DNA of 64,000 bases from an uncultured Dehalococcoidia bacterium (lineage in GTDB: Bacteria; Chloroflexota; Dehalococcoidia; Lucifugimonadales; CAJWUJ01): positions 1-64,000 of the forward strand of contig CAJWUJ010000001.1 of assembly GCA_913047625.1 (NCBI GenBank). The letters are read 5' to 3'. Positions 9,659 to 19,841 of this stretch are shown here, piece by piece. The translations under genes and the position numbers were made by a program. Each line of letters begins with the position of its first letter. Positions within the stretch are counted from its first letter, which is position 1. The notes beneath the pieces are model-generated. The model ran no database searches and was not told where the DNA came from. It saw nothing but the letters and a program-made list of their open reading frames with translations.

Positions 9659-10606
9659 TTATAAACTAGGGTTTTGGGCTTTGTCAAATTCATCTCGTAG
9701 TTCTCGGTTCGACAAATGAGTGTAAATTTGTGTTGTAGATATGCTGGAGTGCCCTAACAGTTCTTGAACGTGTCTTATGGTTGCGCCCCGTTGCATAAGA
9801 TGTGTGGCGAAACTATGTCTAAGAACATGAGGTGAAACATGCCCGGTAATCGATTTTGCGGCGTAATTCTTAATGATGTTCCAACAGCTTTGCCGTGAAA
9901 GCCTATGGCCTCGCGTGTTGAGAAAGAATGCCTGTTGAGCCCATGTGGACTTGTAGTGTTTTAGTAAACGTGGTCTAGTTTCTTTCAGGTAATGGAGTAA
10001 TAAGTTGCTAGCTTGGTCATGGATCGGAACAATGCGCTCTTTGGATCCTTTCCCGATACATCTGATAAAGTTTTCTTTTAAGTTAATACTGTCCAAATCT
10101 AGAGACACCATCTCAGATACTCTTATACCAGTCGCGTAAAGTAATTCTAGTATTGACTGGTCTCTAATTTGTGTAGGAGCTTTGGAAAGTCTTGGTTGGT
10201 CAAGAAGCATGGCGATTTCTTGTTCACTGAGAGTTCTGGGTAATCGCTTTCCACCTCGAGAGACCTTGATATTTTGAGATGGATCGGAAGACAGTATATT
10301 TTCATCTGCTAAAAAGTGAAAAAGTGAGCGTAGAGAAGCTATCTTTCTTTTTACAGTACTAGTGGAATAAGAGTGTTTCCCTTCTTGTAGCATGTACATG
10401 TACTCAGTTAATACTTCCTTGGTTACTGAATGCCAGTGTGCAGTATTATCTAAGTTGATATCTTTGCCTGAGCAAAAAATTACGAATTGTTGGAGATCGT
10501 TTGTATAACCCAGTACAGTGTTCTGAGAAAGCTTGCGCTCAACTATAAGATGGTTGATAAAGCTAGCAATGGGACGTGGTAACGTGTTGGTAGATGGAAA
10601 GATCAT
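9659..10606 (-). CDS. Tyrosine recombinase XerC/XerD-type
   Basis: 315 aa; SAM-like N-terminus, LLYATGIRVSEM, GKGSKERIVP, HVLRHSFATHLMQRGATIRHVQELLGHSSISTTQIYTH. Confidence 0.93.
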   Translation of the reverse strand: MIFPSTNTLPRPIASFINHLIVERKLSQNTVLGYTNDLQQFVIFCSGKDINLDNTAHWHSVTKEVLTEYMYMLQEGKHSYSTSTVKRKIASLRSLFHFLADENILSSDPSQNIKVSRGGKRLPRTLSEQEIAMLLDQPRLSKAPTQIRDQSILELLYATGIRVSEMVSLDLDSINLKENFIRCIGKGSKERIVPIHDQASNLLLHYLKETRPRLLKHYKSTWAQQAFFLNTRGHRLSRQSCWNIIKNYAAKSITGHVSPHVLRHSFATHLMQRGATIRHVQELLGHSSISTTQIYTHLSNRELRDEFDKAQNPSL

Positions 10607-10726
10607 GGTAAATTCCGAAATGTATTGACTTCTTCGCTTAGTGAACCCGTTAATTGCTTTTATAGAGTTGAAACTCGTGCTATTATCATATACATCACTT
10701 TATACGTAATAAGATAACGTTTCCTT

Positions 10727-11527
10727 ATGATTGAAATAAATATCGATCCTTATTTGATCAATACTACTGTATTTGCAGTTACATGGCACGGCTTCTTTAC
10801 TTTTGTTGCCATAATCACAGCTATAGTCCTAGTAACTCGTTGGGCACCAAGATCCGGCATTCCTTCATATATGGTGCAAAACACTGCTATTTGGGCCATT
10901 TTAGGTGGAATAATTGGGGCAAGAATAGTACATGTTGTAGACTATTGGCACTATTATAGTGCCAATCTTGACCAAATTCTGGCTATATGGAACGGTGGAA
11001 TTGGTCTAATGGGGGCGTTTCTTGGTGGATTTGTGGGTGGTGCTATTTATGCATTTATTCAGAAATATCCGATAGGTCGCTTAGCTGATATTACAGCTCC
11101 GTCCTTATTAATGGCTGCTTTTATAGGTAGGATAGGTGATATTATTAATGGTGAGCATTGCGCTGCTGCTACTTCTTCCCCAGTTTCTATAAGTTATATC
11201 CATGCCAGTAGCAATGCTGCTAATTGTGCCAATGGTCTTGGTGTTGCATTACACCCAGTGATCATATATGAGATGTGTTGGTATTTGGCAGTGTTCGTAA
11301 TTATTTGGAAGCTTCGCGATCGTTTGGCTCCTCACGGAATCTTGTTTGTCCTGTTCCTTTCTCTATATTCATTAGGCAGATTTTTCATTACCTTCTATCG
11401 AGACGACAGAATTTGGGGATTGTCTTTGCAGGAGGCTCACTTTATTTCTTTGATCATATTGTTTTCTTCTTTAACATGGATGATATATAAGATTAGGTGG
11501 ACTAGTACAAATGACTCCGAGTCTTAA
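10727..11527 (+). CDS. lgt: Prolipoprotein diacylglyceryl transferase
   Basis: 266 aa; GGIIGARIVHVVDYWHYY, GGIGLMGAFLGG, RIGDIINGEHCAAAT, ALHPVIIYEM, GRFFITFYRDD. Confidence 0.92.
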   Translation: MIEINIDPYLINTTVFAVTWHGFFTFVAIITAIVLVTRWAPRSGIPSYMVQNTAIWAILGGIIGARIVHVVDYWHYYSANLDQILAIWNGGIGLMGAFLGGFVGGAIYAFIQKYPIGRLADITAPSLLMAAFIGRIGDIINGEHCAAATSSPVSISYIHASSNAANCANGLGVALHPVIIYEMCWYLAVFVIIWKLRDRLAPHGILFVLFLSLYSLGRFFITFYRDDRIWGLSLQEAHFISLIILFSSLTWMIYKIRWTSTNDSES

Positions 11528-11605
11528 CAACGCCTTTCTATACCATTCACGATAAGCTTCGAACAACTATTAAGGTAAATCGCTAGGGAGTTTATAGTGG
11601 TGGCT

Positions 11606-12841
11606 TTAATCGATGGATTTGAATATGAGAGAGGAATTATGCCCCCCAAAGCCGAGAGAGTTTGACATTGCCGTTTTCACTTGTTTGCTTCTACATGTGT
11701 TAGGAACATAATCTAAATCACAATCGGGATCACTATGAGAAAGATTTATGGTGGGGGGTATCATGCCTGTTTGCAGCACTTGTACACATATAGCAGCTTC
11801 CAGTGCCCCTGTTGCACCTAATAGATGACCCGTCATAGACTTTGTGGAACTAATTGCGAGTGATTGGGCATGGGTCTTAAAGACCTGCTTGAGTGCCATT
11901 GTTTCAAGTCTGTCATTGAGAGGAGTGGATGTGCCGTGAGCATTGACGTAATCAATTAGATCAGGTGTTGTGGAAGCCTTCCGCAGTGCGGTTGCCATTG
12001 CTTGAATTGCCCCTTTCCCTTCAGGGTCAGGTTGAGTGACGTGATGTGCATCGGAAGTAGCACCGTAACCTGATATAACAGCTAAAGGATGAACCTTTCT
12101 CTTGGCCACACTATCAGCACTTTCTAGGACTAGAATAGCTGATCCTTCTGACATGACAAATCCATCTCTATTTGCATCGAAAGGTCTGCTGGCAAGTTGT
12201 GGTTCGTCATTACGACGAGACAGTGCTTGGCAAGCATTAAAGCCTGCGACAGCTATGGGACAGATTGGTGCTTCAGTACCTCCTGCTATAGCAATTTCTA
12301 CATCTCCCTGTTGAATGAGCAGAGCAGCAGTACCGATAGCATCTGCTCCACTAGAACATGAGGAGACAGTAGTGAAATTTGGTCCTGTTGCCCCGAAAAT
12401 CATTGAGAGTTGTCCAGGTGCCATATCTGCCAGCATCATCGGCAAAAAGAAGGGATTAACTCTTTGGGGTCCTTGGGATTGCAAAACATCATATTGGTTC
12501 GAAATGGTTATGATCCCGCCTACTCCACTTCCGATAATCACTGCAACATTGTGTCCATCCTTGGGCATTTCGAGGTGGGCTTGAAGAAGTGCTTCTGCGG
12601 TGGCGGCAGCTGCTAGCTGAGAGAATCTATCCATTCTGCGAGCTTGTTTGCGATCAAGATAATTCAGTGGATCAAAATCTGGAATTTCCCCAGCTATGGT
12701 GGTGCTGAATTGTGTGGTATCGAAAGACTCAATAGTATTGATACCAGATTTACCTTGAAGCAAGGAAGACCACGTTGATTGGGTATCTAGACCCAATGGG
12801 CTAACGATACCGATTCCAGTGACATATACTTTAGTTTGCAT
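11606..12841 (-). CDS. fabF: Beta-ketoacyl-ACP synthase II
   Basis: 411 aa; VYVTGIGIVSPLG, TVSSCSSGADAIG, NAHGTSTPLND, KSMTGHLLGATGALEA, NSLGFGGHNSSLIF. Confidence 0.95.
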   Translation of the reverse strand: MQTKVYVTGIGIVSPLGLDTQSTWSSLLQGKSGINTIESFDTTQFSTTIAGEIPDFDPLNYLDRKQARRMDRFSQLAAAATAEALLQAHLEMPKDGHNVAVIIGSGVGGIITISNQYDVLQSQGPQRVNPFFLPMMLADMAPGQLSMIFGATGPNFTTVSSCSSGADAIGTAALLIQQGDVEIAIAGGTEAPICPIAVAGFNACQALSRRNDEPQLASRPFDANRDGFVMSEGSAILVLESADSVAKRKVHPLAVISGYGATSDAHHVTQPDPEGKGAIQAMATALRKASTTPDLIDYVNAHGTSTPLNDRLETMALKQVFKTHAQSLAISSTKSMTGHLLGATGALEAAICVQVLQTGMIPPTINLSHSDPDCDLDYVPNTCRSKQVKTAMSNSLGFGGHNSSLIFKSID

Positions 12842-12981
12842 ATTAAGACGATCTAGAATAGAACCTTAAGGTGGTCCAACTGTATTTTGGGGTCATCACT
12901 GTAATACTATAACTTACGGTGATAACTGTACAGTACTGGGGTCTCTGTGTAGCTTTCATTAGGAGTGTTTTACCTGTACCA

Positions 12982-13929
12982 CTAGTTAAGTGATTGACTC
13001 ATATAATGACCATAAACTTCATTTTTGGAAGGCTGACTATCCACAGCTCCTCTTTTCCTGCATTTAAGACCGCTCGCAATTAAAGCTAGTTGAGTGGCTT
13101 TGGTTGGATCCATGCCTTGGGCGATTCCATGTAGAAAAGCTCCGTTAAAGGCATCTCCAGCACCGGTGGTGTCGTTTATATCAAGCCCTTTGATAGCAGG
13201 GTAGCAAGTGGATTGCCCTTGGTGAATTAATTCGCAGCCATTTGCTCCTTTTTTAATGACGATGGTTTTTATACCTAAGCTAGTGGTTCGGTCTATTGCT
13301 GTTGACAGAGACTTGGTTTTATTTAGGGCTAATAATTCTTCTTGGCTAGGCAATAAGATATCGATATAGCAAGCAACTTTTTGAAAGTTGTTTCTCGCAG
13401 TTTGTAGGGAACATAGTTTGGTTCGAATATTCGGGTCATAAGATATTGTGACACCGCTATTTTTCCCTGTAGCAAAAGCATGAGTTACTGTCAAAGATGA
13501 AGATTTAGATATTGCTTGAGTGATACCACTTGAATGTAAGATTTTGGTGTTGCATAAATAACCTGAATCCAAATCTTGAACAGTCAATCTACTTGCCGCA
13601 CTTTTTGATCTGTAATATATGAATTGTCTTTCTCCGTGATCTGCCAAGGTAACAAAATAAATACCTGTATAACCATCACATGACGCTATCGAGTCTATAT
13701 TTATTTTTCGATCCAAGAATGATTTTCGTAAGAAACTTGCAAAGGTATCATTGCCTAACTTGGTAACGAACCCAGTTCTGCTACCAAGACGTTGAGCCAT
13801 CGAGAGGAGATTAAAGGCATCTCCTCCTAGTGTCTTTTCGAAGTTGGTTGTTATTTCTATTGGGGTGTTGCTGTAGAGTTCGACCATACACTCCCCGATA
13901 GAGACAATATCATTCAAATCTTCACCCAT
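12982..13929 (-). CDS. PfkB-family carbohydrate kinase (2-keto-3-deoxygluconate kinase-like)
   Basis: IVSIGECMVELYSN, GGDAFNLLSMAQRLGS, DTTGAGDAFNGAFLHG. Confidence 0.88.
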   Translation of the reverse strand: MGEDLNDIVSIGECMVELYSNTPIEITTNFEKTLGGDAFNLLSMAQRLGSRTGFVTKLGNDTFASFLRKSFLDRKINIDSIASCDGYTGIYFVTLADHGERQFIYYRSKSAASRLTVQDLDSGYLCNTKILHSSGITQAISKSSSLTVTHAFATGKNSGVTISYDPNIRTKLCSLQTARNNFQKVACYIDILLPSQEELLALNKTKSLSTAIDRTTSLGIKTIVIKKGANGCELIHQGQSTCYPAIKGLDINDTTGAGDAFNGAFLHGIAQGMDPTKATQLALIASGLKCRKRGAVDSQPSKNEVYGHYMSQSLN

Positions 13930-14043
13930 ATTAGTAAAATAAAGAGTATTTTTTTAGGGTACTGATTTTCAGTCTAGCTATAAGTTATGATAACATAATT
14001 ACTTAGATTCCTTATTGAGTCCGCGTATTCCTGATTTATTTGC

Positions 14044-15360
14044 ATGTCTACCATTACGAAACAAGACTTCACGAAGAAACCAATATCCGTTGTTATTGAA
14101 ACTCACGGATGTAAACTCAATCAGGCTGATTCTCAAGAAATGCGTGCCGAATTTCTCCAACAAGGATGTGAATTGGTTTCTATTGATCAGCGCCATGATA
14201 TTTATATTTTAAATACGTGTACTGTTACTCATGTTGCTGATGCAAAAGCACGCCAACGGTTGCGATCGGTGCGTCGAAATAATCCTGATGCCTATGTTGT
14301 TGCAACAGGGTGTTATGCAGAAAGGGATAGACAAGACATTATGGAACGTACCGAAGTCGATTTAGTGGTGGGAAATAAAGGCAAACAATTTCTCGTAAAA
14401 AATATCCTAGATGGGTGGGATCTTCATTTGATTCAGGAAGGAAACACGCATAATGATTACATCTCGGATGCTGGAAGAGTGCGTTCGATGGTTAAAATAC
14501 AAGAAGGATGTAATCAAGTTTGTGCTTACTGTATTGTACCTAAGGTACGGGGAAGAGAAAAAAGCATTTCTCCTTTCCAACTTATTGAGAATATTCAATC
14601 ACTGGTAAGCAAGGGTTGTAGGGAAATTGTTTTAACAGGAACGCAACTGGGTTCATACGGTTTTGATTTAGAGGATTTCAATTTAATAAAATTGATTAGG
14701 TTAATTTTGAATAAGACTGACGTAGAGCGATTAAGGGTGTCATCAATTCAGCCGCAAGAATTCAGTGCTGAATTGATAGAACTCTGGGATGACAAGAGGT
14801 TATGTCCTCATTTTCACATTCCTATGCAAAGTGGAAGTGATAAAATTTTGGAAAGTATGAGAAGGAGATACACCTCGAAAGATTATTTGCACACTGTCGA
14901 AACTGTAAGGCATGCGATTCCTCGCGCAACTGTCACAGCTGATGTGATCGTTGGATTTCCTGGAGAATCTGAACAAGATTTTATGGACACCTATGAATTG
15001 TGTGATTCGCTAAGCTTGGCAGATATCCACTTGTTCCGCTATTCAAAGCGTCCAGGAACCAGTGCACATTATTTTCATAGGCAGGTACTTGAGATTACAA
15101 AGCGTGAAAGAATGGATTTAATTAGTACCTTGGTGGAGAATCAGAAGAAGAACTTTTGGGCTTCTGAAGTAGGGGAAACTCATTATGTCTTGTGGGAAAG
15201 TAGCAAGGTTCGAAACGGGGATAACTATTGGTCAGGTTTGACAGAAACTTATGTTCCAGTTGAGACAAAAACTGATCATAGTTTGCTCAATACTATAACT
15301 CCAGTTAGATTGACCGGGGTAGTTTCGAATACCTTAGAAGCTGTTGTACTTGCCTACTAG
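14044..15360 (+). CDS. mtaB: tRNA (t6A37-C2)-methylthiotransferase, MtaB type
   Basis: Radical SAM VKIQEGCNQVCAYCIVPKVRGREKS, ETHGCKLNQADSQ N-terminus, VIVGFPGESEQDF, TRAM-like C-terminus. Confidence 0.92.
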   Translation: MSTITKQDFTKKPISVVIETHGCKLNQADSQEMRAEFLQQGCELVSIDQRHDIYILNTCTVTHVADAKARQRLRSVRRNNPDAYVVATGCYAERDRQDIMERTEVDLVVGNKGKQFLVKNILDGWDLHLIQEGNTHNDYISDAGRVRSMVKIQEGCNQVCAYCIVPKVRGREKSISPFQLIENIQSLVSKGCREIVLTGTQLGSYGFDLEDFNLIKLIRLILNKTDVERLRVSSIQPQEFSAELIELWDDKRLCPHFHIPMQSGSDKILESMRRRYTSKDYLHTVETVRHAIPRATVTADVIVGFPGESEQDFMDTYELCDSLSLADIHLFRYSKRPGTSAHYFHRQVLEITKRERMDLISTLVENQKKNFWASEVGETHYVLWESSKVRNGDNYWSGLTETYVPVETKTDHSLLNTITPVRLTGVVSNTLEAVVLAY

Positions 15361-15361
15361 A

Positions 15362-16198
15362 TTATAAGTCCACTACTCTAAGCTGAGGCTTACCGTTCCT
15401 TCTTTCTATGTAACCGGCTCTGTCTTCAAGCGCATGTGGGAAGATTATCATCCAGCCATCTTTTTCGGCTTGTTCTAGAATACTCCGTTTTTGTTCGAGC
15501 GTTTGCTCGGGAGCATAATCAAATGATGTAATACACGGTAGACCTAAGTGATGTTTAGTAGGAACAAGATCTCCAAGAAAGACTACTCTTTCTCCGCCAC
15601 ACTTCATAAGAACGATTTGGTGGCCTCTGGTATGTCCATTAGTTAGCTGCACACTTATTCCAGGATATATTTCTGTATTTCCAGTAATGATTTCTAACTG
15701 CCCTGATTCCTTTAGAGGATATAAGTCGTCATTATGATAGCCTGCACGGGCTCTTTCATTTGGATTCATGGCGTCGTTCCAGGCGTCATTTTGTACATAA
15801 TACTTTGCCTTAGGAAATGTGGGTACTGGGAATCCGGAGCGGTCAAATCTTGTAGCACCGCCTGCATGATCAAAATGTAAGTGAGAAAGTATTACAGCAG
15901 AGATATCTTTTGGAGTAAGACCTTCTGTCTTCAATTGGCGAACCAATCTTCCGCTTGATAGTCCATAAAATTCTTTGAGGTTGAGTGGTTCCTTAGTACC
16001 CACTCCAGTATCGATCAGTATATTTGCCGAATCATTTTGGAGTAGTAGGCAATTGAGACCCATTTTGATACGGTTCTTTCGATCTGCAGTAACTTTTTCT
16101 TCCCACATTACTTTTGGTACCGGACCAAAAACAGATCCTCCATCTAATTTATAAGTACCATCACTAAGTATCTTTATAGAAAACGGTTTCGATGCCAA
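15362..16198 (-). CDS. MBL-fold metallo-hydrolase (lactonase-like)
   Basis: ILSHLHFDHAGG, NGHTRGHQIVLM, VFLGDLVPTKHH. Confidence 0.9.
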   Translation of the reverse strand: MASKPFSIKILSDGTYKLDGGSVFGPVPKVMWEEKVTADRKNRIKMGLNCLLLQNDSANILIDTGVGTKEPLNLKEFYGLSSGRLVRQLKTEGLTPKDISAVILSHLHFDHAGGATRFDRSGFPVPTFPKAKYYVQNDAWNDAMNPNERARAGYHNDDLYPLKESGQLEIITGNTEIYPGISVQLTNGHTRGHQIVLMKCGGERVVFLGDLVPTKHHLGLPCITSFDYAPEQTLEQKRSILEQAEKDGWMIIFPHALEDRAGYIERRNGKPQLRVVDL

Positions 16199-16586
16199 AA
16201 AAAGAACTCCCTTTGTTTAATCCGACAACCAAATATGCGACGCTAATAAAAATTGCCGAGCTAGCAAATGCTTGGGGCAAAGTTCTATGTCATGTGACTA
16301 AATATGATCTTGACCAGACCTGTCCTTTGCCTTGCAACACTATAGACTGCATTAATGATAAATAGGTAAAATCTGGTGGTGGTTGCGCTGATATCAACCT
16401 TATCAGACCCTAGAATCTTGTCAAGCTATATGCTCACAATCTACTACCTGAATTTAGTGGTAGTATTCGATCGAGATGGCTTTCCCAATCAGAGGATTCT
16501 TTTAGAGACGTGACACTGAGCCGATTAGTCCAAACTAAAATGAGAAATGCTACCAGACACTATCCTTAAGGTAATAGTGGATGAAT

Positions 16587-18281
16587 TTATCCAGCCGCAC
16601 TGGGTATAAGACGAGGATCTTCGAGCGTTTCAGCCAGAGAGGATCCTGGTGGTACCATTGGGTAAACATTCTCTTCAGATCGGACTACGAAATCGATCAG
16701 GAAGGGGCCAGATGAACTTTCAGCCTGTTCTAATGCCGGATCTACTTCTTGTTCAGTGGTTACCCGAATTGCTGGGAAGCCATAGGCTTTTGCTAATAAA
16801 ACGTAATCAGGGCTGTCTACAGGAACAGCACTATACCGCTTTTCATAGAAAAGCTCTTGCCATTGTCTAACCATTCCAAGGTAGCCATTGTTAAATAGGG
16901 CTATCTTTACGGGGATGTTTTCCTGTTTTAAAGTAGCAAATTCTTGTAATGTCATCTGGATGCCCCCATCTCCTGCGATACTCCAAACAATGCTGTCAGG
17001 TCTTCCGATTTGCGCGCCAAGAGCGGCGGGAATTTCAAAGCCCATTACTCCCAGTCCCCCTGATGATATGAACCTTTCAGGGGTATTAAGATACTGAGCT
17101 GCCCACATTTGGTGTTGGCCAACTCCCGTAATTACAATGGATTGTTTATCTTGTTGGGCAATTCTTGAATTGATTCTGGATAGAACGTATTGAGGCAATA
17201 ATTCACTTGTGACTGGGATGTCGAGACTCGGATGGTTTTCGCGAAGTGATGCGATTTGTTTAATCCAGGTTGTATGCTTTTTAGGTTTTACATAGGATAT
17301 TAGACGCGTTAATGTTTCCTTTGCGTCACCGTAGAGAGGAACATCTGCGACGACATTCTTACTCACTTGGGTATGTTCAATTTCAACATGAATGATTTTG
17401 GCATTGGGAGCAAAAGTTCCCGGTCTTCCAGTAATCCGGTCATCAAATCTTAAACCTACTCCCAAAATGAGATCTGCTTGTTGGACTGCCAGGTTACACC
17501 AATACAGACCGTGCATACCAAGCATTCCTATATGGAGAGGGTGTTCATATGGCATAATCCCTGATCCGTGTAATGTATTAATCACGGGTATGTTCAGTTT
17601 TTCTGCAATCTCCATCAATTCTGTTCTAGCTTGGGACAATAAGACCCCATGGCCTGCAAGTATCAGTGGCTGTTTGGCTTGGGCGATTAACTGTGCTGCT
17701 TGTTCTAATGCTTCCGTAGAGCCATAGTATTCCCGCTCTACTAGTGAGGGTTCTGAAGAACCTAAATCAACTTCAGTTAATTGTGCTTGGACATCTTTGG
17801 GTATGTCGATTAAGACTGGGCCTGGCCTACCACTTTTAGCGACGTAGAAAGCCTCATGAACTACTGATTCAATATCCTCAGGTCGTAAAACAAGATAGCA
17901 TCGTTTTGTTACAGGCTTAGCTATGCCTGTGGTGTCACATTCTTGAAAAGCTTCTTTACCCATCACTGAACGCGGAACTTGGCCAGTTATAGCGACAATA
18001 GGCACTGAATCCATTTTTGCAGCTGCTAGACCTGTAATAAGGTTGGTGGCACCTGGACCTGATGTTGCGACACATACACCAACTTTATCTGTTGCTCGAG
18101 CATAGCCTTCTGCTGCGTGGGCAGCTGATTGTTCGTGTCTGGTCAGAACGTGTCGGATGTCAGTATGTTCAGTTAATGCGTCATAGAAAGGTAGAATGGC
18201 TCCTCCAGGATGACCAAAAATACAGTCTACCCCTACTGATTTCAAAGCTTCACAGAGTATTTGTGCTCCCGTCAGTTTCAT
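16587..18281 (-). CDS. ilvB: Acetolactate synthase large subunit
   Basis: MKLTGAQILCEALKSVGVDCIFGHPGGAILPFYDAL..., ThDP motif GDGGIQMTLQEFATLKQENIPVKIALFNN. The listed ORF starts at 18410 but its first 43 codons lie in the T-box leader; start set at 18281. Confidence 0.95.
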   Translation of the reverse strand: MKLTGAQILCEALKSVGVDCIFGHPGGAILPFYDALTEHTDIRHVLTRHEQSAAHAAEGYARATDKVGVCVATSGPGATNLITGLAAAKMDSVPIVAITGQVPRSVMGKEAFQECDTTGIAKPVTKRCYLVLRPEDIESVVHEAFYVAKSGRPGPVLIDIPKDVQAQLTEVDLGSSEPSLVEREYYGSTEALEQAAQLIAQAKQPLILAGHGVLLSQARTELMEIAEKLNIPVINTLHGSGIMPYEHPLHIGMLGMHGLYWCNLAVQQADLILGVGLRFDDRITGRPGTFAPNAKIIHVEIEHTQVSKNVVADVPLYGDAKETLTRLISYVKPKKHTTWIKQIASLRENHPSLDIPVTSELLPQYVLSRINSRIAQQDKQSIVITGVGQHQMWAAQYLNTPERFISSGGLGVMGFEIPAALGAQIGRPDSIVWSIAGDGGIQMTLQEFATLKQENIPVKIALFNNGYLGMVRQWQELFYEKRYSAVPVDSPDYVLLAKAYGFPAIRVTTEQEVDPALEQAESSSGPFLIDFVVRSEENVYPMVPPGSSLAETLEDPRLIPSAAG

Positions 18282-18307
18282 GACATAGCCCCTTTTAATT
18301 CCTAAAA

Positions 18308-18570
18308 TAAAAAAACCCGATCCCCTTAGGGACGGGTTCTCTAGTATTCTCCCGCGGTACCACCCTATTTGCTCAAACCAATGGTGAGCCACCTCATCGA
18401 GCACAAACATGCTCTGCAGCTATAACGGACTACATCCGGCTCAGCTTACTCGATAACCATTCAGCTTGCAGCTCCAGAGTGATTTTCACGGTACTTCTAC
18501 ATTCCGGCTTTCACCATACCCGGTTCGCTTCCTATGTATATGAGCCGCTACTCTTCTCTTTCAACGCTTT
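18308..18570 (-). promoter_or_regulatory. T-box leader (probable isoleucine AUC specifier) upstream of ilvB
   Basis: Minus strand contains GGGTGGTACCGCGGGAG (T-box motif), stem-I-like GAAAGAGAAGAGTAG...GGTATGGTGAAAGCCGG, GTGAAAATCACTCTGGAG specifier region, and a downstream terminator. Confidence 0.93.
18309..18338 (-). terminator. Regulated intrinsic terminator of the ilvB T-box
   Basis: AACCCGTCCCTAAGGGGATCGGGTTTTTTT hairpin plus T-run on minus strand. Confidence 0.88.
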
Positions 18571-18598
18571 TATTTTATATTCAGTTTTCAGCTGTGCC

Positions 18599-18627
18599 AC
18601 AGTACAACGAATATGGGTAATTGTCAA
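18599..18627 (-). promoter_or_regulatory. Sigma-70-like promoter for T-box/ilvB
   Basis: TTGACA (18627-18622), 17 nt spacer, TACTGT (18604-18599), directly upstream of the T-box. Confidence 0.7.
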
Positions 18628-18656
18628 ATAGACTAGTGCTTATCAGAAGACGGAAT

Positions 18657-19826
18657 TCAAGCGAGAACTTTAAACCGATAACTTAGTTGATTCGTCTCAC
18701 CTGTGGAGAATCTATCAGCTTTGAGCGGTGTAATGTCTGGTTTATCAACCTTTCCGGTTAGGATTAATTCAGAGACGATTCTTCCTATCGCTGGAGACTC
18801 CTTATAGCCATGACCGCTAAATCCACTGCATAGGTACAACCCCTCAACTTGAGAACAGGTGTCTACTATCGGATGGTCATCAGGAGTACTTGTATACAAA
18901 CCTGAATAACCGGTGAAATACTTGGCATTGGCTAGGTTTGGAACTCGGTTTGTCATTCTGTGCCAAACATCCTGTACATAGTCCATTTCTGGTTGCGCTT
19001 TATAAGTATCGGGATCAACGATTTCTTCATGATTTCCGTTTCCGATTAACCAATAGGCATCACCTTCCGGCCTGAAATAGACCAAGTGTCCTGTATCGCA
19101 TCCTGCAGGATGCCTATCAAGTAGATTATCGGGTCTTTGTAGGAGGATAACAGAGTGTCTTGTGGGCACTAAGGGAAGGTCTATATTTAATTGGCTGAGT
19201 ATTTGACTTGACCACGGTCCGGTTGCGAGAATTACAGTATCAGTTTGAATAGTGCCTTGTTTGGTTTGGACTCCCCTAATACGATCTCCTGTACGGTTTA
19301 TCTTAATTAAAGGGTTTTCCAATAGAATTTCAACACCCATTTCTCGTGCTCGGGTCGCATAACCTAGTGTTACTCCTGAAGGGTCTCCGTAACCAGATTC
19401 AGGTTCATAACCAATTGCGCCTACTCCTGAATAATCGAATCCCGGAGCTATTTCTTTTGCTTCAGCTACTGAAATAATATTGGTGTCTACTCCGACTGAC
19501 TTATGTAGCACAATGTTTTTCTTTAGACCATCAACTTCATCAGGACCCACTATGATCATAAAGCCCGTCTTAACCCATCCACCGTTACCCCCGACTATTT
19601 CGTCGAAGTTGCGCAGTGTTTCAAAACTTTCCCATGCTAATCGGGTATTTATCTCAGTCGAATAATGCATTCGAATTATACCGGACGATCGTCCGGTCGA
19701 TCCGGATCCAAGGGAGTCACGTTCTACTAATACGATGTCCCTTACTCCCTTTGAAGCTAGGTGATAGGCAATGCTGCAGCCCATCACTCCTCCCCCGACT
19801 ATAACTACTGATGCATGCGATTTCAT
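18657..19826 (-). CDS. FAD-dependent oxidoreductase (DAO / sarcosine oxidase-like)
   Basis: VVIVGGGVMGCSIAYHLASKG Rossmann motif; YLCSGFSGHGYKESPAIG C-terminal motif. Confidence 0.9.
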   Translation of the reverse strand: MKSHASVVIVGGGVMGCSIAYHLASKGVRDIVLVERDSLGSGSTGRSSGIIRMHYSTEINTRLAWESFETLRNFDEIVGGNGGWVKTGFMIIVGPDEVDGLKKNIVLHKSVGVDTNIISVAEAKEIAPGFDYSGVGAIGYEPESGYGDPSGVTLGYATRAREMGVEILLENPLIKINRTGDRIRGVQTKQGTIQTDTVILATGPWSSQILSQLNIDLPLVPTRHSVILLQRPDNLLDRHPAGCDTGHLVYFRPEGDAYWLIGNGNHEEIVDPDTYKAQPEMDYVQDVWHRMTNRVPNLANAKYFTGYSGLYTSTPDDHPIVDTCSQVEGLYLCSGFSGHGYKESPAIGRIVSELILTGKVDKPDITPLKADRFSTGETNQLSYRFKVLA

Positions 19827-19841
19827 TTTGTGTCCTTAGTC

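Noticed and set aside
9659-10606. Tyrosine recombinase as sign of an integrated mobile element
   Set aside because: Sequence looks like chromosomal XerC/XerD; no att-like repeats, phage genes or tRNA junction next to it.
16192-16368. 58-codon + strand ORF MPKKELPLFNPTTKYATLIKIAELANAWGKVLCHVTKYDLDQTCPLPCNTIDCINDK
   Set aside because: Short, overlaps the start of the divergent MBL gene, no recognised family; cannot be supported without homologs.
18282-18410. N-terminal 43-codon extension of the ilvB ORF
   Set aside because: Lies inside the T-box/terminator region; the conserved IlvB N-terminus starts at MKLTGAQIL (18281).
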